Assembly: GCA_015067545.1 (NCBI GenBank)
Contig: SVMG01000001.1
Location: 338,687-402,686 of the forward strand
DNA: 64,000 bases
Direction of reading: 5' to 3'
From: Oscillospiraceae bacterium
GTDB lineage: Bacteria; Bacillota; Clostridia; Oscillospirales; Oscillospiraceae
The position numbers and the translations under genes are program-made. The notes under the pieces are model-generated. The model ran no database searches, was not told the origin of the DNA, and saw only the letters and a program-made list of their open reading frames with translations. Numbering within the stretch: position 1 is the first letter of the stretch; each line of letters begins with the position of its first letter. Shown here in pieces: positions 1 to 6,371 of this stretch.

Positions 1-314
1 CAACCAAGCCAGTCCACGCACACAAGCAAAATTGCGGTTTCCAGTGCGCCGGAACCGATCCGGCAACCGACAAACTTCGTCAGCTCCGGCCAGACAGTGC
101 TCCCGGACCAGTCATGACTATGAAACACAAAGGGCTTATTGGTCACAAATGCGAACGCAACAGCCACGCACCATGCAAGCACATTGCTCAGCCACGCGCT
201 CCACCCAAGCAGGTTATAGCAAGGAAGATAGATCAGGTAGTTGACCACCGTGGTCAGCACGCCGAAGAACAGGTAGGACAAAACATCCCAATACTTTTCG
301 AGTATTTTTTTCAT
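1..314 (-). CDS. GtrA-like small membrane protein (partial, runs off the left edge)
   Basis: This reading frame is absent from the ORF track because its stop codon lies outside the window. It starts at the ATG at 314 and stays open to base 1 (about 104 residues seen). It begins MKKILEKYWDVLSYLFFGVL and continues with hydrophobic segments (VLTTVVNYLIYLPCYNLL, LSNVLAWCVAVAFAFVTNK) and the phrase FVTNKPFVFHS. That phrase is characteristic of GtrA-family proteins, four-helix membrane proteins implicated in moving polyprenyl-linked sugars across the membrane. The ATG overlaps the aminotransferase stop by four bases (ATGA), so the two are probably translationally coupled. The C-terminal part cannot be seen. 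Confidence 0.75.
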   Translation of the reverse strand, partial: MKKILEKYWDVLSYLFFGVLTTVVNYLIYLPCYNLLGWSAWLSNVLAWCVAVAFAFVTNKPFVFHSHDWSGSTVWPELTKFVGCRIGSGALETAILLVCVDWLG

Positions 315-1597
315 ACCAATTTCTCGTCCAGATATTTTTCCAGTGCCGCCAGCTTCAGGCAGACGCAAAATACATTCATCGCAGCCTCCAGCTCCTCAAC
401 AGGAGGATAACTGGGAGCAAGCCGGATCATGGAATCCTCCGGGTCGATGCCCTTGGGATGCGTTGCGCCGGCGGGTGTGAAGGTCACGCCCAGCTGCTTG
501 CACAGCTCCAAAGTACGCTTTGCCGTTCCGGGCATTGCGGCCACACATACAAAGTAACCGCCCACAGGATGATGCCAGTGTGCGATACCCTTATTGGTCA
601 GTTCACTTCTGAGCATCTTCAGAACCATCCGAAACTTCGGCTGCAAAACCCGCGCGTGACGCTTCATCAGCTCAAGGGTATGGGCCTTATCCTTCAAATA
701 CTGAACATGGCGCAGCTGATTGATCTTGTCATAGGAGATATTCTGCACCCCGGCCAGCTTGCTCCAATAGGCAATGTTTTCCTCAGAGGAGGCGATCACG
801 GAAATACCCGCACCCGGGAAGGTGATCTTGGACGTGGATGCAAATTCATAGACCATATTGGGTCTGCCTGCATCTGCGCACAGGGAAATGATATCACGAA
901 AAGGTTCAAATTCCCCCTCAAACTCGTGAACACAGTAGGCATTATCCCACATGATCACAAAATCCGGTGCCGCGGGCTTCAGATTTGCAAAGCGGTCAAC
1001 GGTTTCCTCTGAATAGACATATCCCTGAGGATTGGAGTATTTCGGAACACACCAAATGCCCTTTACTGCCGGGTCCTTTACCATTTCCTCAACGGCATCC
1101 ATGTCCGGACCGTCAGGAGTCATGGCAACCGGGATCATTTCAAAGCCATAGGTCTCAGTGATCCGAAAATGCCGGTCATAGCCGGGTACCGGACAGAGGA
1201 ATTTCAGCTTCTCCTCCTTGCACCAGGGCCGGGGAGAGTTCACAAGGCCGTGGGTAAACCCACGGGCGATCAGGTCATGCATCAGGCTCAGGCTGGCATT
1301 GCCGCCCACAAAGGTCTGAGAGCTCTTGCAGCCCAATACATCCGCCCAGTACTCTCTGGCGCATTGAAGACCGGCCAAATCGCCATAGTTGCGGCAGTCA
1401 CTGCCGTCGATCATGCACTCTTCGCCCTTCTGCAAAACCGTCAGCAAGTCACTGACCAGATCCAGCTGGCTGCTGCTGGGCTTGCCGCGGGACATATCCA
1501 GCTTCAGATTTTTATCCTTCAAACCCGCAAAACGGGCAAGCAAGTTTTGTGCTTCACTTTCCAATTCCTCCCGGTTTCTGCAAGCATACGCACTCAC
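311..1597 (-). CDS. Aspartate aminotransferase, MocR-like aminotransferase class (PLP enzyme)
   Basis: About 428 residues of a fold-type I PLP aminotransferase resembling the type Ic aspartate aminotransferases (Pfam Aminotran_MocR), without a fused HTH domain. Visible signatures are LKLDMSRGKPSSSQLDL near the N-terminus, the substrate loop VPKYSNPQGYVYS, and FASTSKITFPGAG with the likely PLP-binding lysine. It probably interconverts aspartate/2-oxoglutarate and oxaloacetate/glutamate in the cytoplasm. The ORF track begins at a GTG (1615) that overlaps the AAAGGA ribosome-binding site. The GTG at 1597 is 9 nt downstream of that site and gives the usual N-terminus (SAYACRNREELE). The ATGs at 1606 and 1603 are alternatives but sit too close to the site. 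Its stop overlaps the GtrA-like start. Confidence 0.88.
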   Translation of the reverse strand: MSAYACRNREELESEAQNLLARFAGLKDKNLKLDMSRGKPSSSQLDLVSDLLTVLQKGEECMIDGSDCRNYGDLAGLQCAREYWADVLGCKSSQTFVGGNASLSLMHDLIARGFTHGLVNSPRPWCKEEKLKFLCPVPGYDRHFRITETYGFEMIPVAMTPDGPDMDAVEEMVKDPAVKGIWCVPKYSNPQGYVYSEETVDRFANLKPAAPDFVIMWDNAYCVHEFEGEFEPFRDIISLCADAGRPNMVYEFASTSKITFPGAGISVIASSEENIAYWSKLAGVQNISYDKINQLRHVQYLKDKAHTLELMKRHARVLQPKFRMVLKMLRSELTNKGIAHWHHPVGGYFVCVAAMPGTAKRTLELCKQLGVTFTPAGATHPKGIDPEDSMIRLAPSYPPVEELEAAMNVFCVCLKLAALEKYLDEKLV

Positions 1598-1639
1598 ATC
1601 CATCATTCCTTTCACGAATAATCCGTATTTACTTGGCTT

Positions 1640-1668
1640 ATTATATGTTATTCACCTCAAAAATGCAA
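1640..1668 (-). promoter_or_regulatory. Sigma-A promoter of the aminotransferase-GtrA operon
   Basis: On the minus strand TTGCAT, a 17-nt spacer and TATAAT lie about 40 nt upstream of the start region. Confidence 0.75.
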
Positions 1669-1748
1669 TACGAAACTCCAAAAATTTCATTTTTTATTAT
1701 GCGGATTTACAAATTTTGTCTATTTCACCACATTACACAAATTTATCC

Positions 1749-1777
1749 TTGCTTTTTTGATGGTTATGCCATAAAAT
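1749..1777 (+). promoter_or_regulatory. Probable glnN promoter
   Basis: TTGCTT, 17-nt spacer, TAAAAT on the plus strand, 35 nt upstream of the glnN ATG. The -10 hexamer lies inside the perfect palindrome at 1765-1786. Confidence 0.6.
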
Positions 1778-1786
1778 TATGGCATA
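1765..1786. promoter_or_regulatory. Perfect palindrome over the glnN -10 region (candidate operator)
   Basis: TATGCCATAA, 2-nt centre, TTATGGCATA: ten-base arms without mismatch, covering the proposed -10 box and ending 10 nt before the AAAGGA ribosome-binding site. The position suits repressor binding. The sequence does not match the GlnR box TGTNA-N7-TNACA. A small RNA hairpin is a less likely reading, because transcription would start near its 3' arm. Confidence 0.65.
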
Positions 1787-1811
1787 GTATGTTCTGAAAG
1801 GATGCGTTAAC

Positions 1812-3896
1812 ATGAGTCACATCATCAATGTACCCGAGATCTTCGGCTCCGATGTATTTAATGAGGCTACCATGCGCGAGCGACTGGAGCCCGAGACCTA
1901 TAACGCATGGAAGCAGTGTATCTGCACCGGCTCTGCCCTCCCTCTTGAGGTGGCAAACAAGATCGCCGAGGCCATGAAGCTTTGGGCAACCCAGAAGGGT
2001 GCAACCCACTATACCCACTGGTTTCAGCCCATGACCGGCATCACCGCCGAAAAGCACGACTCCTTCATCTCTCCCACCGGTGACGGACGTGTCATTATGG
2101 AGTTTTCCGGCAGTGAATTGGTACGCGGTGAGCCCGATGCCAGCTCCTTCCCCTCCGGTGGCTTGCGTGCAACTTTTGAGGCCCGGGGCTATACCGCTTG
2201 GGATCCCACTGCTTTTGCTTTTGTAAAGGATGGAAGTCTTTACATTCCCACCTGCTTCTTCTCCTACACCGGAGAAGCCTTGGATAAGAAAACACCCCTC
2301 CTGCGCTCTTTGGATGAGATTTCCCGGGAAGCTGTGCGTATTCTGCGTCTGTTCGGCGATACTGAGACCCAGCGCGTCAAGGTCTCCGTTGGCCCGGAGC
2401 AGGAGTATTTCCTCATCCCCAAGTCCCTGTATGCTCAGCGGCTTGATCTGCGACTGACCGGCCGTACCCTGTTTGGTGCACCTGCACCCAAGGGTCAGGA
2501 GCTGGACGATCATTATTTTGGCACCATCCGTACCCGTGTCTCCAGTTTTATGAAGGATCTGGACGAACAGCTGTGGCGGTTGGGTATTTTGTCCAAGACC
2601 AAGCATAACGAGGGTGCTCCCTGCCAGCATGAGCTCGCCCCCATTTACTCCGACGCAGGCAATGCCTGCGATTCCAACCAGTTGATCATGGAGATCATGA
2701 AAAAATGCGCCGCCAAGCACGACCTGGTATGCCTGCTTCATGAAAAGCCCTTTGCGGGTGTGGCCGGCTCCGGCAAGCACAACAACTGGTCTCTTTGCAC
2801 GGATACCGGCAAGAACCTGTTTAAGCCCGGCAGAACGCCCCGGCAAAACGCGCAGTTCTTGGTATTCCTGGCAGCCTTCCTCAAGGGTGTGGACGAATAT
2901 CAGGATTTCCTTCGCTCCACAGTCGCCTATGCAGGCAATGACCACCGCCTGGGCGTCAGCGAAGCTCCCCCTGCGATCATTTCCGTCTTCCTGGGCGATG
3001 AGCTCACCGGTGTGGTCAATTCTATCATCAACGGCACAAACTACACTGATCCCCAAAAGAGCCTGCTGCGTATTGGTGTGGACGTCCTGCCCTCCATCCC
3101 CAAGGACACTACAGACCGCAACCGCACCTCTCCCCTTGCCTTCACCGGTAACAAGTTTGAGTTCCGTATGCTGGGCTCATCCCAGTCCGTAGCCGGCCCC
3201 AATATTGCACTGAATACCATCATGGCGGAGGAATTGGGCAAATTTGCGGATATTTTGGAAAATGCCGCGGATTTCGATGCCGCCCTGCAAAAGCTGGTCT
3301 GTGACACCTTCACCGCCCACCAGCGGATCATCTTCAACGGCAACGGCTACTCTGAGGAGTGGAAACAGGAGGCTGTCGGTCGCGGTTTGAGCAATCACAG
3401 CAACACCGCTCAGGCTCTGCCCACCTATGTTTCCCAAAAGAACATCGATCTGGTCACAAAGCGCGGCATTTTCACGGAGTCCGAGTTCCGGGCCCGGTAC
3501 GAGATCCATATGCAGTCCTACCGCAAGGTCATCGCCATTGAGGGCCGCACCTGTGTGGATATGGCGTTGCATCAGATCCTCCCTGCTGCATTGCACTACA
3601 CCCGGGATCTGACAAAATCCATCATTGACAAAAAGGCCATCGGCGCATCCTGTACGGCAGAGCAAGCCCTTGTGGAACGGCTCAGCACCGCCTGCGACAG
3701 CGTGTATGAAAAATCCCAGGATTTGTCCGGCAAGCTGAACAGCATCCCCGCTGAGACCGAGGCCGCCGCAGACTACATGAGCAATGTAATCGTACCTGCC
3801 ATGGAAAGCCTGCGCGTGGACGCTGACACTTTGGAACAGCTCACCGATAAGTCCTACTGGCCTTATCCCACCTATTCCGATCTGCTGTTTTACTAA
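1812..3896 (+). CDS. glnN: Glutamine synthetase type III
   Basis: A 694-residue protein of the GSIII/GlnN class, about 250 residues longer than GSI and usually a dodecamer. It makes glutamine from glutamate, ammonia and ATP. Family features seen are PSGGLRATFEARGYTAWDP near the N-terminus, VGPEQEYFLI with a metal-binding glutamate, NEGAPCQHELAPIY, VAGSGKHNNWSL, the substrate/ATP loop RLGVSEAPPAIISVFLGDEL, and NRTSPLAFTGNKFEFRMLGS. AAAGGA lies 10 nt before the ATG. The gene is monocistronic, divergent from the aminotransferase and convergent with dut. Regulation probably goes through the palindrome at 1765-1786. No PII or ammonium transporter gene is in the window. Confidence 0.97.
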   Translation: MSHIINVPEIFGSDVFNEATMRERLEPETYNAWKQCICTGSALPLEVANKIAEAMKLWATQKGATHYTHWFQPMTGITAEKHDSFISPTGDGRVIMEFSGSELVRGEPDASSFPSGGLRATFEARGYTAWDPTAFAFVKDGSLYIPTCFFSYTGEALDKKTPLLRSLDEISREAVRILRLFGDTETQRVKVSVGPEQEYFLIPKSLYAQRLDLRLTGRTLFGAPAPKGQELDDHYFGTIRTRVSSFMKDLDEQLWRLGILSKTKHNEGAPCQHELAPIYSDAGNACDSNQLIMEIMKKCAAKHDLVCLLHEKPFAGVAGSGKHNNWSLCTDTGKNLFKPGRTPRQNAQFLVFLAAFLKGVDEYQDFLRSTVAYAGNDHRLGVSEAPPAIISVFLGDELTGVVNSIINGTNYTDPQKSLLRIGVDVLPSIPKDTTDRNRTSPLAFTGNKFEFRMLGSSQSVAGPNIALNTIMAEELGKFADILENAADFDAALQKLVCDTFTAHQRIIFNGNGYSEEWKQEAVGRGLSNHSNTAQALPTYVSQKNIDLVTKRGIFTESEFRARYEIHMQSYRKVIAIEGRTCVDMALHQILPAALHYTRDLTKSIIDKKAIGASCTAEQALVERLSTACDSVYEKSQDLSGKLNSIPAETEAAADYMSNVIVPAMESLRVDADTLEQLTDKSYWPYPTYSDLLFY

Positions 3897-3897
3897 G

Positions 3898-3933
3898 CAA
3901 AAATCCGGGTCTTTCGACCCGGATTTTTTATTT
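3898..3933. terminator. Bidirectional terminator between glnN and dut
   Basis: AATCCGGGTC, 4-nt loop, GACCCGGATT, flanked by A-tract on the left and T-tract on the right, so it works for both convergent transcripts. Confidence 0.9.
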
Positions 3934-4365
3934 TCCAGTAGAACCGAAACCACCTGTGCCGCGGCCGGTATCGGTTAGCTCTTCTGCCTCTTCATACGCA
4001 GGTGTCAGCACAGGTGTGATCACCAGCTGTGCGATCCGCTCGCCGGGCGAAACAGTCTGTGCCACCTTTCCGTGATTATGCAGGACAACAGAAATTTCGC
4101 CCCGGTAGTCGCTATCGATGACGCCGACCTTATTTGCCGGTGCGAGACCGCGCTTTGCACCCAAGCTGCTTCGGGCATACACCAGTCCTGCACAGCCCTT
4201 GGGCACTTCCATGGCAAGGCCCGTAGGGATAAATACCGTTTCTCCGGCCTCGATGGTCACCGACGCATCCAGACAAGCGTACAGATCTGCGCCTGCGGCA
4301 TCACGAGAGCCATAGGTGGGCAAAATTGCATTCGGTCTGACTTTCTTTACTGCAATGGTACTCAT
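3928..4365 (-). CDS. dut: dUTP diphosphatase (dUTPase)
   Basis: A 145-residue trimeric-type dUTPase that hydrolyses dUTP to dUMP and diphosphate. It keeps uracil out of DNA and supplies dTMP synthesis. All five family motifs are visible in order: SRDAAGADLYA (I), YARSSLG (II), GVIDSDYRGEI with the catalytic aspartate (III), PGERIAQLVI (IV) and the C-terminal RGTGGFGSTG arm (V). Length is normal. Its ATG overlaps the upstream nrdG-like stop by four bases (ATGA), so the two nucleotide-metabolism genes are coupled. The bidirectional terminator follows directly after the stop. Confidence 0.97.
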   Translation of the reverse strand: MSTIAVKKVRPNAILPTYGSRDAAGADLYACLDASVTIEAGETVFIPTGLAMEVPKGCAGLVYARSSLGAKRGLAPANKVGVIDSDYRGEISVVLHNHGKVAQTVSPGERIAQLVITPVLTPAYEEAEELTDTGRGTGGFGSTGK

Positions 4366-4895
4366 GTGTGCATCCCCTTATCTTCCCAAAGAATTACCTT
4401 TTTCGCCTGCAGCGATGCAGGCACATCGATCAACCGCTGATTCTCTGAACCGCGAAAACGCAGGTTCAGATTTTTCTTTTCTTCCACAAACGGGCCATCC
4501 ACCAAAACATCCAGATAATCAAGATATTCTTTCGTGATTGTCCAATCCCCCAGTGTGCCGGAGGTGATCTTATCAAAAAGGTATCCGGAAAATGCCCAAA
4601 TACTCTTGTTTGGCATTTGGGATTTGATCCTCCGGAGCAACTGCAAAATCGGCTCCTGATTTTGGGGTTCGAAAGGCTCTCCGCCCAATAAGGTCAAGCC
4701 CTTGATATAGTCCGGGCGGAGCATATCCAAAATGGTTTGGATGGTTTCCTCAGTAAAGGGTGTGCCGTATTCAAAATCCCAGGCAACCTCGTTGAAGCAC
4801 CCCTTGCAATGATGCGTACAGCCGGATACAAACAGGCTCACCCGGACGCCCGGGCCGTTGGCAATATCGCAGTTTTTGATGGTTGCGTAATGCAC
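4362..4895 (-). CDS. nrdG: Anaerobic ribonucleoside-triphosphate reductase activating protein (radical SAM)
   Basis: About 177 residues. NrdG uses a [4Fe-4S] cluster and S-adenosylmethionine to install the glycyl radical on the anaerobic ribonucleotide reductase NrdD. The phrase IANGPGVRVSLFVSGCTHHC followed by KGCF gives the CxxxCxxC cluster motif, and LLGGEPF is the SAM-binding GGE-type motif. The ORF track starts at a TTG (4913). The GTG at 4895 is preferred because it lies 7 nt after an AGAGGG ribosome-binding site and gives the usual N-terminus (HYATIKNCDIANGPG). nrdD is not in the window. The 4-nt overlap with dut indicates an operon. Confidence 0.93.
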   Translation of the reverse strand: MHYATIKNCDIANGPGVRVSLFVSGCTHHCKGCFNEVAWDFEYGTPFTEETIQTILDMLRPDYIKGLTLLGGEPFEPQNQEPILQLLRRIKSQMPNKSIWAFSGYLFDKITSGTLGDWTITKEYLDYLDVLVDGPFVEEKKNLNLRFRGSENQRLIDVPASLQAKKVILWEDKGMHT

Positions 4896-4924
4896 AGCCT
4901 CACCCTCTTCCAAAAAGTGATGCC

Positions 4925-4953
4925 ATTATATCACAAAATCCCACATTAAGCAA
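4925..4953 (-). promoter_or_regulatory. Promoter of nrdG-dut
   Basis: Minus strand TTGCTT, 17-nt spacer, TATAAT. The -35 box overlaps the trxB stop codon. An imperfect GTGAT-N8-ATCAC dyad spans the -10 box. It is not an obvious NrdR box. Confidence 0.7.
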
Positions 4954-5872
4954 CGGCTACCGCCAGATATTCTTCAATTTCGTGCGCCGCCACAGCGCCG
5001 TCAGCCGTAGCCGTGACGATCTGGCGAACTGCCTTGGTACGGACATCTCCCACCGCATACACACCGGGCAAATTCGTTTCGGTGGACTCCCCTGCTACGA
5101 TATAGCCGGCCTCATCCAGCTCCAACTGATTGGCGAACAACTCCGTTGCGGGCGTTCTGCCAATGCTGACGAAAACGCCATCACACGGAATATTCTCACT
5201 TTCGCCGGTAACCTTGTTGCGCAGCACCACGCCCTCCACACGGTCATCGTGCAAGAGGGATGCAACTTCACTGTTCCACCGGAATTCCAGGTTTTCTGCC
5301 CTCTCCAGAGGCTCGTGATAGATCTTGGAAGCCCGCAGGGTATCTCTGCGATGGACAAGGATCACTTTCTTCGCAACTCTGGCCAATGTCAGCGCATCGG
5401 CCACCGCAGAATTGCCTCCACCGACCAAGACCACCGTCTTGCCCCGGTAGAACATCCCGTCGCAGGCAGCGCAGTAGTGCACGCCCCGGCCGGTCAGTTC
5501 CTGCTCCATGGGAAGGCCCAGCTTCCTGGGATTAGCGCCGGTTGCAACGATGACCGTGCGCCCATAAAACGTACCCTGATCCGTTTGCAATTCTTTTATT
5601 TCCTGATTCAGTTTTACAGACTGGACATCGGCATACACCGTTTCCGCACCAAAGCGCTCTGCGCCCTTTTGCATGCGCATGCCCAAATCAAAGCCGTCCA
5701 CACCCTCGTCAAAACCGGGGTAATTATCCACTTGATGGGTCAGCGCCATCTGGCCGCCTGCGGCCAATCGTTCCAAAACCGCCACCTGCAAACAGGCTCT
5801 TGCCGCGTACATTGCCGCCGTGTATCCCGCCGGGCCACCGCCCAGCACCAAAACATCATATACCTTTTCCAT
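4946..5872 (-). CDS. trxB: Thioredoxin-disulfide reductase
   Basis: A 308-residue low-molecular-weight flavoprotein that passes electrons from NADPH through FAD and a redox disulfide to thioredoxin. Seen are the FAD dinucleotide fold LGGGPAGYTAAMYAARA, the active-site CAAC in VHYCAACDGMFY (around residue 135), the NAD(P)H fold VVLVGGGNSAVADAL, and the C-terminal GVYAVGDVR motif. An AGGAGGT site lies 6 nt before the ATG. It is transcribed separately from trxA, but its promoter carries the same palindrome at the same spacing. Both are probably controlled by one regulator. Confidence 0.97.
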   Translation of the reverse strand: MEKVYDVLVLGGGPAGYTAAMYAARACLQVAVLERLAAGGQMALTHQVDNYPGFDEGVDGFDLGMRMQKGAERFGAETVYADVQSVKLNQEIKELQTDQGTFYGRTVIVATGANPRKLGLPMEQELTGRGVHYCAACDGMFYRGKTVVLVGGGNSAVADALTLARVAKKVILVHRRDTLRASKIYHEPLERAENLEFRWNSEVASLLHDDRVEGVVLRNKVTGESENIPCDGVFVSIGRTPATELFANQLELDEAGYIVAGESTETNLPGVYAVGDVRTKAVRQIVTATADGAVAAHEIEEYLAVAVA

Positions 5873-5896
5873 AACCTTACCTCCTGTTTTTTCTTT

Positions 5897-5938
5897 AGTA
5901 TATCCGAAAAGCGGCGGCTTTACTGTGATATTGTCACG
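5897..5938 (-). promoter_or_regulatory. trxB promoter with CRP/FNR-type palindrome
   Basis: Plus-strand TGTGATATTGTCACG (5924-5938) is a near-palindrome centred at 5931. The -10 TATACT (minus) lies at 5897-5902, exactly 28 nt from the centre. The -35 region has no consensus. If transcription starts 6-7 nt past the -10, the palindrome is near -41, the class II activator position. The trxA promoter has the same arrangement. Confidence 0.75.
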
Positions 5939-5940
5939 AT

Positions 5941-5971
5941 AAAGGAAAAGCCCACTGCCGAAGCAGTGGGC
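5941..5971 (-). terminator. Terminator after trxA
   Basis: Minus strand AGCCCACTGC, TTCG loop, GCAGTGGGCT, then TTTTCC. It follows the trxA stop by about a dozen bases. Confidence 0.9.
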
Positions 5972-5982
5972 TCTGCGGGTAT

Positions 5983-6291
5983 TTACGGAAGCATCGCGAG
6001 GATCTGCGCCTTGGATTTTGCGCCGGTGGACTGAGTCAAGACTTTGCCGTCTTTCATAACCACCAGCGTGGGGATGCTGTACACCTGGAACTTGGTTGCA
6101 AGCTCCGTCTGTGCATCCACATCCACCTTGCCCACCACGATGTGCTCATTTTCTGCGGCAATCTCATCGATGATAGGGCTTACCATCCGGCAGGGGCCAC
6201 ACCATGTGGCAAAGAAATCCAGCAGAACGACCTTCTCGCTCTTAACAACTTCGTTTTCAAAATTTTCCTTGGTGATATTCAGAACTGACAT
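5983..6291 (-). CDS. trxA: Thioredoxin
   Basis: A 102-residue thioredoxin with the classical active site FFATWCGPCRM (WCGPC) and the conserved cis-proline region YSIPTLVVMKDG. It reduces protein disulfides and donates electrons to peroxiredoxins, methionine sulfoxide reductases and similar partners, and is recharged by TrxB encoded just downstream. An AAGGAGG site precedes the ATG. It has its own promoter and terminator, so it is monocistronic. Its upstream palindrome matches that of trxB. Confidence 0.97.
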   Translation of the reverse strand: MSVLNITKENFENEVVKSEKVVLLDFFATWCGPCRMVSPIIDEIAAENEHIVVGKVDVDAQTELATKFQVYSIPTLVVMKDGKVLTQSTGAKSKAQILAMLP

Positions 6292-6324
6292 CTTTTTGTC
6301 CTCCTTGTTTTGTTTTGTAGCCTT

Positions 6325-6366
6325 ATTTTACCCCAAATTTCGGAGGACTTCTGTGATAATGTCACA
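6325..6366 (-). promoter_or_regulatory. trxA promoter with CRP/FNR-type palindrome
   Basis: Plus-strand TGTGATAATGTCACA (6352-6366) has perfect 5-bp TGTGA/TCACA arms, centred at 6359. The -10 TAAAAT (minus) is at 6325-6330, again 28 nt from the centre, with no recognisable -35. The half-sites resemble CRP-type TGTGA but the internal spacing is 5 rather than 6. Confidence 0.75.
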
Positions 6367-6371
6367 TTGAG

